24,646 bases of DNA from Darwinimomas sp045600945 (GTDB taxonomy: Bacteria; Bacillota; Clostridia; Lachnospirales; Lachnospiraceae). Below, piece after piece: positions 15,537 to 22,818 of the stretch (within the stretch, counting starts at the first letter, position 1; each line of letters starts with the position of its first letter). Position numbers and translations under genes: made by a program. Location: positions 1-24,646 of the forward strand of contig JAZRYX010000007.1 of NCBI GenBank assembly GCA_045600945.1, given 5' to 3'. Under the pieces are notes generated by a model, which saw nothing but the letters and a program-made list of their open reading frames with translations, did not search any database and was not told the origin of the DNA.

Positions 15537-15842
15537 TTAGTCTATTACCTTGCCGGTCTTCTTTGCGATACGAACTTTCTTGCCGTCCTTCTCGCCGAAT
15601 CCTACTCTTGTAGCCTGTCCGTCAACAACAAGCATTACGTTTGAAATATGGATAGAACCCTCTTTGTTTACGATGCCGCCGTTCGGGTTAGCCTGTGAAG
15701 GTTTCTGATGCTTCGTCTGCATATTGCAACCCTCAACTGTAGCTGTCTGCTTCTTAAGGTCAATGCTGATAACCTTACCGGTCTTGCCTTTATCCTTGCC
15801 TGTTATGATCTTGACTGTGTCACCTTTTTTTATCTTCTGCAT
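15537..15842 (-). CDS. rplX: 50S ribosomal protein L24
   Basis: L24 is one of the two assembly-initiating proteins of the large subunit and sits by the tunnel exit. The 101-residue product has an N-terminal KOW motif (KKGDTVKIITGKDKGKTGKV) and the conserved QTKHQKPSQANPNGGIVNKE stretch. Length is normal. It follows rplN by 12 bases. Confidence 0.97.
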   Translation of the reverse strand: MQKIKKGDTVKIITGKDKGKTGKVISIDLKKQTATVEGCNMQTKHQKPSQANPNGGIVNKEGSIHISNVMLVVDGQATRVGFGEKDGKKVRIAKKTGKVID

Positions 15843-15854
15843 AACCGGCCCTCC

Positions 15855-16223
15855 TTATAATACTTCCGGAGCAAGTGAAACGATCTTCATAAATCCCTTA
15901 TCACGAAGTTCTCTTGCAACCGGTCCAAAGATACGAGTACCTGTAGGGGTCTTGTCCTCTTTGATTACTACTGCTGCGTTCTCATCAAATCTGATGTATG
16001 AACCGTCTTTACGACGTGTCTTGTTGACTGTACGAACTACAACTGCCTTAACAACGTCGCCTTTTTTAACTGTACCACCCGGCGTAGCGTCCTTTACTGT
16101 TGCAGTAATGATGTCACCGATGTGTGCATATCTTCTTGTTGAGCCACCCATAACTCTGATGCAAAGAAGTTCCTTTGCTCCAGTGTTGTCAGCGACTTTA
16201 AGTCTACTTTCCTGCTGAATCAT
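15855..16223 (-). CDS. rplN: 50S ribosomal protein L14
   Basis: L14 forms intersubunit bridges with the 30S body and is the docking site for the silencing factor RsfS. The 122-residue product is full length: MIQQESRLKVADNTGAKELLCIRVMGG at the start, the GDIITATVKDATPGG loop, the RKDGSYIRFDENAAVVI strand, and GTRIFGPVARELRDKGFMKIVSLAPEVL at the end. It lies 17 bases after rpsQ. Confidence 0.98.
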   Translation of the reverse strand: MIQQESRLKVADNTGAKELLCIRVMGGSTRRYAHIGDIITATVKDATPGGTVKKGDVVKAVVVRTVNKTRRKDGSYIRFDENAAVVIKEDKTPTGTRIFGPVARELRDKGFMKIVSLAPEVL

Positions 16224-16240
16224 ATTGAACTCCTTTCGAA

Positions 16241-16498
16241 TTATTTAGCCTTTTCGATGATTTCAACCAGTCTCCATCTCTTGTCCTTTGATAAAGGTCT
16301 GGTCTCCATGATCTTAACTGTATCGCCGATACCGCACTCGTTCTTCTCATCATGAGCTTTGAACTTAACAGTCTTCTTAACGATCTTACCGTAGAGCGGA
16401 TGCTTTACGTGATCCTCGATAGCTACCGTGATGGTCTTGTCCATCTTATCGCTTACGACTTTACCAACTCGTGTTTTTCTAAGATTTCTCTCTTCCAC
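16241..16498 (-). CDS. rpsQ: 30S ribosomal protein S17
   Basis: S17 is an early-binding OB-fold protein of the 16S 5' domain. The 85-residue product has the family pattern RKTRVGKVVSDKMDKTITVAIE, the KHPLYGKIVKKTVKFKAHDE loop and the GDTVKIMETRPLSKDKRWRLVEI end. The start codon is GTG, preceded by AAGGAG at nine bases, so it is well supported. It follows rpmC by 23 bases. Confidence 0.97.
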   Translation of the reverse strand: MEERNLRKTRVGKVVSDKMDKTITVAIEDHVKHPLYGKIVKKTVKFKAHDEKNECGIGDTVKIMETRPLSKDKRWRLVEIIEKAK

Positions 16499-16521
16499 GA
16501 CTTATCTCTCCTTTCCGCTCA

Positions 16522-16725
16522 TTACTTGTCTGCCTTTGCTGCGATAACTGTCTGAATTCTTGCTATGTTCTTGCGAACTGTAGTAATTCTTGCTGTGTTA
16601 TCAAGCTGGCTTGTTGCATTTTGGAATCTTAAATTGAAAAGTTCTTTCTTGGCTGTAACTAATTCCTCATTAAGTTCTGCCAATGTCTTCTCATTAAGAC
16701 TTTTTACATATTTACTTGACTTCAT
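16522..16725 (-). CDS. rpmC: 50S ribosomal protein L29
   Basis: L29 lies beside L23 at the tunnel exit and helps form the docking site for nascent-chain factors. The 67-residue two-helix protein has the conserved ELNEELVTAKKELFNLRFQ and NTARITTVRKNIARIQTV segments. Its ATG overlaps the rplP stop codon by one base (TAATG), so translation is probably coupled to L16. Confidence 0.96.
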   Translation of the reverse strand: MKSSKYVKSLNEKTLAELNEELVTAKKELFNLRFQNATSQLDNTARITTVRKNIARIQTVIAAKADK

Positions 16726-17153
16726 TAGTTTTCACCGCCTTCCAGTTCTGCCTTTGAAGCAACTCTGCATCTGCAAGGAAGCTTATGCATTGCCAGACGA
16801 AGTGCTTCCTTTGCCTGATCCTCAGGAACTCCTGCGATCTCGAAAAGTACTTTACCCGGTTTAACTACTGCTACCCAATACTCTGTTGTTCCTTTTCCTG
16901 AACCCATACGAGTCTCAGCCGGTTTTGCAGTTACAGGCTTATCAGGGAATACCTTGATCCAAACCTTACCACCACGCTTGATGTAACGTGTCATAGCAAT
17001 ACGGGCTGCTTCGATCTGGTTTGACTTAATCCAGCAAGGATCAAGAGATACAAGACCATACTCTCCGTATGTTACTTTATTGCCTCTTAAACATTTGCCA
17101 GCCATAGAACCACGAAACTGCTTTCTATGCTTAACTCTCTTTGGCATTAACAT
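16725..17153 (-). CDS. rplP: 50S ribosomal protein L16
   Basis: L16 contacts A-site tRNA and organises the peptidyl transferase region late in assembly. The 142-residue sequence begins MLMPKRVKHRKQFRG, includes KVTYGEYGLVSLDPCWIKSNQIEAARIAMTR and the VFPDKPVTAKPAETRMGSGKG loop, in which family members often carry a hydroxylated Arg. The ATG at 17153 fits the GGGAG-type site ten bases upstream and the two-residue leader common in Firmicutes; the internal ATG at 17147 is less well placed. It begins two bases past the rpsC stop. Confidence 0.97.
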   Translation of the reverse strand: MLMPKRVKHRKQFRGSMAGKCLRGNKVTYGEYGLVSLDPCWIKSNQIEAARIAMTRYIKRGGKVWIKVFPDKPVTAKPAETRMGSGKGTTEYWVAVVKPGKVLFEIAGVPEDQAKEALRLAMHKLPCRCRVASKAELEGGEN

Positions 17154-17155
17154 AG

Positions 17156-17812
17156 TTATCTCTCTCTCCCTTCTTCTTTCTTCTTTGAAGGAAGAACTTC
17201 GCCCTTATAGATCCATACCTTTACGCCTACTTTGCCGTAAGTTGTATCAGCCTCGGCAAATCCGTAGTCGATATCAGCACGAAGTGTCTGAAGCGGAATT
17301 GTTCCTTCTGAGTAGAACTCTGTACGTGCCATATCGGCACCGCCAAGTCTACCTGAACAACATGTCTTGATTCCCATAACGCCTGCCTTCATGCTACGTC
17401 CCATTGTGGATTTCATAGCACGACGGAAGGATACACGGTTCTCAAGCTGATTAGCGATTGACTCGGCAACTAACTGTGCTTCACGGTCAGGACGCTTAAT
17501 CTCTTTGATGTCAACAAATACTTTCTTCTCGGTAAACTTACCGATTTCTTTTTTGAGCTTCTCGATCTCAGCACCCTGCTTACCGATAACTACGCCCGGT
17601 TTAGCAACGTGGATGATGACCTTAAGTCTGTCAGTGGTACGCTCGATTTCAATACCTGAAACACCGGCTGCAAAAAGTTTCTTCTTTAAAAACTTTCTGA
17701 TGTTATAATCTTCAACCAAGCAATCAGCGAAATCTGCATCTGCATACCATCTGGAATCCCAATCTTTAATAACACCGACTCTTAAGCCGTGTGGATTAAC
17801 TTTCTGTCCCAT
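17156..17812 (-). CDS. rpsC: 30S ribosomal protein S3
   Basis: S3 lines the mRNA entry tunnel with S4 and S5 and has helicase activity on mRNA. The 218-residue protein begins MGQKVNPHGLRVGVIKDWDS. Its KH type II domain (about 38-106) has the GXXG-type loop VVIGKQGAEIEKLKKEI, and the C-terminal domain shows RMGRS-like GRSMKAGVMGIKTCCSGRLGGADMARTE. It ends in a Lys/Arg/Glu-rich tail. GGGAGG lies five bases before the ATG. It follows rplV by 11 bases. Confidence 0.98.
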   Translation of the reverse strand: MGQKVNPHGLRVGVIKDWDSRWYADADFADCLVEDYNIRKFLKKKLFAAGVSGIEIERTTDRLKVIIHVAKPGVVIGKQGAEIEKLKKEIGKFTEKKVFVDIKEIKRPDREAQLVAESIANQLENRVSFRRAMKSTMGRSMKAGVMGIKTCCSGRLGGADMARTEFYSEGTIPLQTLRADIDYGFAEADTTYGKVGVKVWIYKGEVLPSKKKEEGRER

Positions 17813-17823
17813 ATTGGCCTCCC

Positions 17824-18210
17824 TTATCTCTTGTCAAGCACGATAGTGATATTGCTCATTCTCTTTTCGATTCTGTAAGCTCTACCCTGTGCTCTTGGTT
17901 TAACTCTCTTCATGATCGGACCATCGCCTGCCCAGCACTCTGCTACATACAGGTCTGCCTGGTTCAATCCCTGATTGTTCTCTGCATTTGCGATTGCTGA
18001 TTTAAGTAACTTCTCAATAACGCCTGAAGCATATCTTGGGCTATACTCGAGGATACCTACTGCTGTAGCAACATCCTTGCCTCTGATAGCATCAAGTACG
18101 AAACATGCCTTCTGTACCGGAATTCTTGCATAAGAAAGCTTTGCAGATGGTCTCGTATCCTTCACAGCGTTTCTTTCTCTTTTAATTTGGGATCTATGTC
18201 CTTTTGACAT
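17824..18210 (-). CDS. rplV: 50S ribosomal protein L22
   Basis: L22 reaches into the peptide exit tunnel with a long beta hairpin and with L4 forms its constriction, a site of macrolide resistance changes. The 128-residue product shows ARIPVQKACFVLDAIRGKDVATAVGILEY in the globular part and the hairpin tip RAQGRAYRIEKRMSNITIVL. AAGGAGG lies close before the ATG. It follows rpsS by 27 bases. Confidence 0.97.
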   Translation of the reverse strand: MSKGHRSQIKRERNAVKDTRPSAKLSYARIPVQKACFVLDAIRGKDVATAVGILEYSPRYASGVIEKLLKSAIANAENNQGLNQADLYVAECWAGDGPIMKRVKPRAQGRAYRIEKRMSNITIVLDKR

Positions 18211-18237
18211 TTGTGAAACCTCCTTTCGCCTTTCTTA

Positions 18238-18519
18238 TTATTTAGCTGATGCTTTTTTCTCGTCTGCACGGTGGCCATGGTATGTTCTTGTTACAACGAA
18301 CTCACCGAGTTTATGACCAACCATATCTTCAGTTACATATACCGGAACGTGCTTTCTTCCATCATGAACAGCAATTGTATGACCAACCATTGAAGGGAAG
18401 ATAGTTGAACGACGTGACCATGTCTTAATGACTGTCTTCTGTCCGGACTTGTTAAGTTCTTCAATCTGCTTTGCTAATGAAGCATCGATAAACGGTCCTT
18501 TTTTAAGTGAACGTGACAT
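18238..18519 (-). CDS. rpsS: 30S ribosomal protein S19
   Basis: S19 pairs with S13 on the 30S head. The 93-residue protein begins MSRSLKKGPFIDASLAKQIEEL and has the conserved WSRRSTIFPSMVGHTIAVHDGRKHVPVYVTEDMVGHKLGEF core ending in RTYHGH. Length is normal. It lies 17 bases after rplB. Confidence 0.98.
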   Translation of the reverse strand: MSRSLKKGPFIDASLAKQIEELNKSGQKTVIKTWSRRSTIFPSMVGHTIAVHDGRKHVPVYVTEDMVGHKLGEFVVTRTYHGHRADEKKASAK

Positions 18520-18536
18520 ATTCTTTCCTCCTTCCC

Positions 18537-19382
18537 TTATTTAGCTGATTTACCATCACGACGATGGATGATAAGTTTATCTGACTGCTTATGTCCCTTA
18601 CGGGTCTTAAGACCAAGTGCAGGTTTGCCCCAAGGTGTTGACGGGCCCGGTCTTCCGACAGGAGCTCTTCCTTCACCACCACCATGAGGATGGTCATTCG
18701 GGTTCATGACTGAACCGCGAACTGTAGGTCTCCAACCCATGTTGCGCTTACGTCCTGCCTTACCGTAATTGATAAGGTTGTGCTCTCCGTTACCTACAAC
18801 ACCGATTGTTGCGCGGCAGATAATCGGAACGAGTCTCATCTCGCCTGAAGGAAGACGAAGTGTTGCGTACTTACCTTCCTTAGCCATAAGCTGTGCTGCA
18901 TTTCCTGCTGAACGAACAAGCTGTCCGCCTTTTCCCGGATAAAGCTCGATATTATGAATCTGAGCACCAACCGGAATCTTATCAAGTGGTAAACAGTTGC
19001 CGACCTTTGCTTCTGCATCCGGTCCGTTCATAATTTCCTGTCCGACCTTAAGGCCTTCAGGAGCAAGGATATAAGCTTTCTCGCCGTCTGCATAGCAGAT
19101 AAGAGCGATGTTTGCTGTTCTGTTCGGATCGTACTCGATAGCAACTACCTTTGCTACGATACCGTCTTTTGAATTTCTCTTGAAATCAATGATTCTGTAC
19201 TTTCTTCTTGAGCCACCGCCACGGTGTCTTACTGTAATCTTACCCTGATTATTACGTCCTGAGTTCTTCTTTAAAGACTCGATGAGGCTCTTCTCGGGTG
19301 CTGACTTTGTAATCTCTGCAAAATCATATCCTGACATTCCTCTTCTGGACGGAGTATAAGGGCCATACTTTTTAATTCCCAT
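18537..19382 (-). CDS. rplB: 50S ribosomal protein L2
   Basis: L2 is a core large-subunit protein needed for subunit joining and peptidyl transfer. The 281-residue product has MGIKKYGPYTPSRRGMSGYDF, the RHRGGGSRRKYRIIDFKR motif, an OB-like middle with IEYDPNRTANIALICYADG, and the nearly invariant MNPNDHPHGGGEGRAPVGR, whose His residues lie close to the peptidyl transferase centre. Length is typical. The 52-base gap from rplW contains a small 6-base-pair inverted repeat (19398-19413) and the AAGGAG site. Confidence 0.98.
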   Translation of the reverse strand: MGIKKYGPYTPSRRGMSGYDFAEITKSAPEKSLIESLKKNSGRNNQGKITVRHRGGGSRRKYRIIDFKRNSKDGIVAKVVAIEYDPNRTANIALICYADGEKAYILAPEGLKVGQEIMNGPDAEAKVGNCLPLDKIPVGAQIHNIELYPGKGGQLVRSAGNAAQLMAKEGKYATLRLPSGEMRLVPIICRATIGVVGNGEHNLINYGKAGRKRNMGWRPTVRGSVMNPNDHPHGGGEGRAPVGRPGPSTPWGKPALGLKTRKGHKQSDKLIIHRRDGKSAK

Positions 19383-19434
19383 TTTTATTCTCCTTTTATC
19401 GCAGCGTTGCGATCATTTACGCCGCATATGTTAA

Positions 19435-19734
19435 TCATAATCCTTCAACTATGTCTATTTCTTTGCTGTCAGCTGCAAGCTGAACGATCGCTTTCTTTGA
19501 TTTGGCTGTCTTTCCGACTACCAGACCACGACGTTTTTTCTTTCCGTCGAGATTTAATGTGTTAACCTTTTCTACCTTTGTTCCCGGAAACATCTTCTCA
19601 ACTGCTTCTTTGATCATAACCTTGTTTGCATCCGGATGAACCATGAAGGTATATTTCTTTGTAGCCATGCCTGCCATGCTCTTCTCTGTAAGAACCGGAC
19701 GAAGCAGAACATCATAATACTGAACGTTAGCCAT
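19435..19734 (-). CDS. rplW: 50S ribosomal protein L23
   Basis: L23 sits at the tunnel exit and is the binding site for trigger factor and SRP. The 99-residue product has YDVLLRPVLTEKSMAGMATKKYTFMVHPDANKVMIKEAVEKMFPGTKVEKVNT, matching the family through its central part, and a shortened basic loop KKKRRGLVVGKTAKSKKAIV. The ATG overlaps the rplD stop by one base (TAATG). Confidence 0.97.
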   Translation of the reverse strand: MANVQYYDVLLRPVLTEKSMAGMATKKYTFMVHPDANKVMIKEAVEKMFPGTKVEKVNTLNLDGKKKRRGLVVGKTAKSKKAIVQLAADSKEIDIVEGL

Positions 19735-20354
19735 TATGCATATACCTCCTCGATAGTATTGATAACTGACTTCTCAGCAACTACTGTGTCATACTTTAAA
19801 ATATCGTATGCATTGAGTGTGAACGGAGATGCCAGATGAACACCCTTAAGATTTCTTGTTGAGAGCATCGTGTTCTTCTCACCTTCAGGACAAACAACGA
19901 GTGCTTTCTTAACTCCTAAGTTGTTAAGTGTCTTGGCCATTTTTGCTGTCTTGATCTCTGTCATTGCGAAATCATCAACAACTTTGAACTTACCTGCTGC
20001 AACTCTTGATGAAAGTGCGCACTTAAGTGCAAGTCTCTTTTCCTTACGGTTAAGAGTGATTGTATAATCACGTGGTACCGGTGCGAATACTACGCCGCCG
20101 TGTTTCCACTGTGGAGCTCTGGTTGAACCCTGACGAGCATGTCCTGTGCCCTTCTGTCTCCAAGGCTTGATACCGCCACCGGAAACTTCCGAACGTGTCT
20201 TAGCTTTCTGTGTGCCCTGACGCTTGTTTGCAAGCTGAGCAACAACTGCCATATGTAAAATGTGCTCATTAACTTCTACTCCGAATACGGCATCATTAAG
20301 ATCTAACTTGCCGACTTCTTTTCCATTAATATCATATACAGATACGTTAGCCAT
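19734..20354 (-). CDS. rplD: 50S ribosomal protein L4
   Basis: L4 lines the exit tunnel and in E. coli represses its own S10 operon by binding the leader and acting with NusA. The 206-residue protein has the conserved extended loop with KTRSEVSGGGIKPWRQKGTGHARQGS, then GGVVFAPVPRDY, a KEKRLALKCALSS helix, and the C-terminal globular domain. It is 24 bases after rplC. A regulatory role on the long leader before rpsJ is possible but cannot be shown from sequence. Confidence 0.97.
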   Translation of the reverse strand: MANVSVYDINGKEVGKLDLNDAVFGVEVNEHILHMAVVAQLANKRQGTQKAKTRSEVSGGGIKPWRQKGTGHARQGSTRAPQWKHGGVVFAPVPRDYTITLNRKEKRLALKCALSSRVAAGKFKVVDDFAMTEIKTAKMAKTLNNLGVKKALVVCPEGEKNTMLSTRNLKGVHLASPFTLNAYDILKYDTVVAEKSVINTIEEVYA

Positions 20355-20378
20355 TTCAGTTCTTCCTCCTTTCCCTCA

Positions 20379-21056
20379 TCAAGCCTTTACGGTTTCTTTC
20401 AGAGTAATAAGAGCCTTCTTTGGTCCGGGTACCGAACCCTTAACAAGAATGAGGTTCTTCTCTGCGTCGATTCTGACAACTTCGAGATTCTGAACTGTGA
20501 TTCTCTTCGCACCCATATGTCCCGGCATTCCCTTGCCCTTTCTTACGCGGCTTGGATCTGCTGATGAACCGTTTGAACCCTGATGGCGATGGAACTTAGA
20601 ACCATGGGCCATAGGTCCTCTGTGCTGACCGAATCTCTTGATAGCACCCTGATATCCTTTTCCTTTTGAAACTGCAGTTGCGTCAACCTTGTCGCCTGCC
20701 GCAAAGATATCAGCCTTGATTTCGTCCTTTGTTGAGTAATCAGCTGAATTCTCAAATCTGAACTCACGAAGGAATCTGCCTACCGGATAAATGTCTCTCT
20801 TTGAACCGTTTGCCTTTTCTACTACTTCGCTTTCGATGCCTGCTTTTGCGAGCTGGCCGGCTACCGGCTTAGTTACGAGTTTTGCTCTGATGCTTCCAAA
20901 TGCTACCTGAACTGCATCATAGCCGTCATTCTCTGCTGTCTTGACCATTGTAACTACACATGGTCCTGCCTGGAGAACTGTTACTGGGATGAGCTGACCG
21001 GCCTCATTGAAAACCTGAGTCATACCCACTTTTGTTGCAAGTATTGCTTTCTTCAT
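20379..21056 (-). CDS. rplC: 50S ribosomal protein L3
   Basis: L3 is an assembly initiator whose long loop reaches the peptidyl transferase centre. At 225 residues it is slightly long: an insert of about 20 residues (about 74-93) sits between the KPVAGQLAKAG region and FLREFRFE, compared with the E. coli protein as I recall it. The core KGKGYQGAIKRFGQHRGPMAHGSKFHRHQGS loop and RVRKGKGMPGHMGAKRITVQNLEVV are normal. AAGGAG lies seven bases before the ATG. A 104-base gap from rpsJ, with an imperfect hairpin near 21080-21100, is one of the longer gaps in this region. Confidence 0.97.
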   Translation of the reverse strand: MKKAILATKVGMTQVFNEAGQLIPVTVLQAGPCVVTMVKTAENDGYDAVQVAFGSIRAKLVTKPVAGQLAKAGIESEVVEKANGSKRDIYPVGRFLREFRFENSADYSTKDEIKADIFAAGDKVDATAVSKGKGYQGAIKRFGQHRGPMAHGSKFHRHQGSNGSSADPSRVRKGKGMPGHMGAKRITVQNLEVVRIDAEKNLILVKGSVPGPKKALITLKETVKA

Positions 21057-21160
21057 TTTTACTCTCCTTACTTCCTACAAGCGGAACGCGAATCTCGTGT
21101 TCTTTATATTGGTAGGGTTTTTTCTTTTGTTACTGAAACTGAAATTTTGTTGCCGCAGTC

Positions 21161-21472
21161 TTATTTCATCTTTATATCAACATGAACTCCTGCAGGCATT
21201 TCAAGTCTTGACAGTGCGTCAATTGTCTTCTCGCTCGGAGCAATAACATCGATGAGTCTCTTATGAGTTCTCTGCTCGAACTGCTCTCTGGAATCTTTGT
21301 ACTTATGAACGGCTCTTAAGATTGTTACAACTTCCTTCTTTGTCGGAAGTGGAACAGGACCTGATACAAGAGCACCTGTCTTCTTAACAGTATCAACAAT
21401 CTTTGCTGCTGAACTATCAACAAGCTGATGATCATAAGCCTTAAGTGTGATTCTCATTACCTGACTTGCCAT
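21161..21472 (-). CDS. rpsJ: 30S ribosomal protein S10 (NusE)
   Basis: S10 belongs to the 30S head and, with NusB, to the antitermination complex on rRNA operons. From the ATG at 21472 the product has 103 residues: MASQVMRITLKAYDHQLVDSS, the LPTKKEVVTILRAVHKYKDSREQFEQRTHKRLI region with the A-site-facing loop, and a VHVDIKMK end. A longer frame reaches 21526, but AAGGAGG lies 11 bases before 21472 and none before the upstream start, and the chosen N-terminus is that of the family. It is the first gene of the S10 operon, behind an approximately 290-base leader. Confidence 0.97.
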   Translation of the reverse strand: MASQVMRITLKAYDHQLVDSSAAKIVDTVKKTGALVSGPVPLPTKKEVVTILRAVHKYKDSREQFEQRTHKRLIDVIAPSEKTIDALSRLEMPAGVHVDIKMK

Positions 21473-21760
21473 AAAAAAAGTCGCCTCCTTTTCGAACTTT
21501 TGGTTCAACAAGTGGTGACTGTACACATGTCCGTGCGTGTCCGATTCGGACCCATTTTTTGCCCGGCAAAACCGGACGCACGTTTTTCGTTAGCGTGAGT
21601 TTCCTCAATAGTATGAGGACTTGCGCATGTTTCCTAATATGCTGTACAGTGACTTGTCGCCATAATGCATAAATGACCTTCGCTCCACGAAGTTCCCTGC
21701 AAACGCTTCGTACTTGTCGCGCCCACAGCAATTTTCGTTTCAAAGCTATCTAGCCACAGC
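21473..21760 (-). promoter_or_regulatory. structured 5' leader of the S10 operon
   Basis: No credible gene lies in these 288 bases. Several nested inverted repeats are visible: a long-range pair 21508-21525 with 21643-21657 (ACAAGT and ACTGTACA arms, 14 pairs with a small bulge); inside it 21532-21543 with 21573-21582 (CGTGCG/CGCACG plus TCCG/CGGA); a local hairpin 21603-21618 (CCTCA/TGAGG); and outside it, nearer the 5' end, 21678-21692 (CTTCG/CGAAG). A 9-base direct repeat ACTTGTCGC lies at 21652-21660 and 21712-21720. The base pairing is seen; a role as an autoregulatory ribosomal-protein leader is inference. Confidence 0.65.
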
Positions 21761-21766
21761 TTCACC

Positions 21767-21795
21767 ATAATAACAAAAAAAAGTGCCCTTTGCAA
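21767..21795 (-). promoter_or_regulatory. probable S10 operon promoter, embedded in the preceding terminator
   Basis: Minus-strand -35 TTGCAA (21795-21790, 4 of 6) and -10 TATTAT (21772-21767, 5 of 6) are separated by exactly 17 bases. Most of the -35 falls in the loop of the terminator hairpin and the T-run forms part of the spacer. Start of transcription would be near 21760. Spacing and T-richness are good but the -35 is only moderate, so experimental mapping would be needed. Confidence 0.6.
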
Positions 21796-21806
21796 GCACT
21801 TTTTTT
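21775..21806 (-). terminator. Rho-independent terminator after the sortase substrate gene
   Basis: AAAAAAAGTGC and GCACTTTTTTT (right arm 21796-21806, left arm ending at 21786) form an 11-pair stem, mostly A/T, around a 9-base loop; eight T follow GGCAC on the minus strand. It lies about 95 bases after the stop of the LPXTG-like gene and before the S10 operon. With A and T runs on both sides it could work in both directions. Confidence 0.85.
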
Positions 21807-21900
21807 ATATTTTTAAACTTTCCCGGGTGTGTCCGGAATATTATGTATCCGTTGTTTCGGATTGCACTATATATAGGCTTTTCAGTACTTATTCAAAACA

Positions 21901-22818
21901 TTATTTTTTATGTCTTGTCCTTTTGACTCCGTTTATCAGAATATAAGCAGCGCCCAGCATCAGCACAACAGTTCCTGCCGCATATCCGAACCATAAAAGA
22001 GTATTATCACCCGTTTTAGGTGATTGCTTCGGAGCCTCTGCTCCGGGTCCCGTTGTAATCTCAGTTACTGCAGAACCACCACCTGTAGGCGTTACAGGAG
22101 ATTTATGAGATGCGCAGATAATAGCAAACGGGGAAAGGTTTGCCGGAAGATTAAATACCAGATCCTTTCCGTCCCAGCTTGTCTCTACCATCTCCCATTT
22201 CTGTGTATTGTGGTCTCTATGAAGAAGACATATGAATATATCCTTGATATCTCCGGGATATACTCTTACCTGCGCTCCCGGAAATTCATAGTCATGCATA
22301 TGATCCGGATGAACCTCATAAAATGTCCAGTCCTCTATGCTGTATACATAACAGTCCTGAGGCTTATATCCTTTTTCGGCAGCTTTCACCGAAACATCAG
22401 GAACATATTTTTCCATACGTTCATTTACTTTCTCAGCTTCCTGTCTTGCTATGATAATCTCATCATAACTAATAGGAGAGATAATTGTCTCTTTCTCTGT
22501 TTCCGGTGTCTCGATTAGCACATAATACCAGCCTTCCTTATAATCCTTTCCCACCATTTCCACTGCAGTAATCTTCGGATTAATATACTTAGAAGGGTCA
22601 AGTCCTCTTCCGGCTGTTGCTTTCTTAGATTCTTCATAATAATCCGATTTCTGCGTGTCCGTAGGTTTATTCATCTTGGTTCCGTCCGGAAGAGTGACCT
22701 CCTTCACCTCTATTACCTTTGGCTTAGGTGTAGGACTTTTTGTTCCTGCTGCAAATGCAGAAAAAACTCCCGTCAATGATAATACAACTGCTATTACTAA
22801 GACTGTAAATTTTTTCAT
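21901..22818 (-). CDS. SPKTG-anchored cell-surface protein, probable substrate of the adjacent sortase
   Basis: The 305-residue protein starts with a signal peptide (MKKFTVLVIAVVLSLTGVFSAFAAG, cleavage expected near residue 24). It ends with a sorting signal: SPKTGD (266-271), a hydrophobic span (about 272-298) and a basic tail KRTRHKK. Known: class B sortases of C. difficile type cut (S/P)PxTG motifs, so the motif fits the neighbour. Between lies an unrecognised domain rich in charged residues; the stretch KWEMVETSWDGKDLVFNLPANL followed by SPFAII resembles short beta segments found before the anchor in clostridial surface proteins. A low-complexity Thr/Gly/Pro linker (about 238-265) would span the wall. 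Its ATG overlaps the sortase stop as ATGA, so the two are translationally coupled. Function beyond anchoring is unknown. Confidence 0.88.
   Translation of the reverse strand: MKKFTVLVIAVVLSLTGVFSAFAAGTKSPTPKPKVIEVKEVTLPDGTKMNKPTDTQKSDYYEESKKATAGRGLDPSKYINPKITAVEMVGKDYKEGWYYVLIETPETEKETIISPISYDEIIIARQEAEKVNERMEKYVPDVSVKAAEKGYKPQDCYVYSIEDWTFYEVHPDHMHDYEFPGAQVRVYPGDIKDIFICLLHRDHNTQKWEMVETSWDGKDLVFNLPANLSPFAIICASHKSPVTPTGGGSAVTEITTGPGAEAPKQSPKTGDNTLLWFGYAAGTVVLMLGAAYILINGVKRTRHKK

Noticed and set aside
21441..21743. 100-codon minus-strand open frame across the S10 leader
   Set aside because: Arg/Lys-rich, no family, overlaps the rpsJ start and the hairpins; better explained as leader RNA.
21868..21896. 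TTGAAT-17-TATATA promoter-like pair just after the substrate gene
   Set aside because: It fires into the terminator at 21775-21806; the promoter beyond the terminator is the better candidate, though a tandem promoter is not excluded.
22024..22518. 164-codon plus-strand open frame opposite the SPKTG protein
   Set aside because: Cys/Tyr-rich composition with no family; mirrors a well-supported minus-strand gene.
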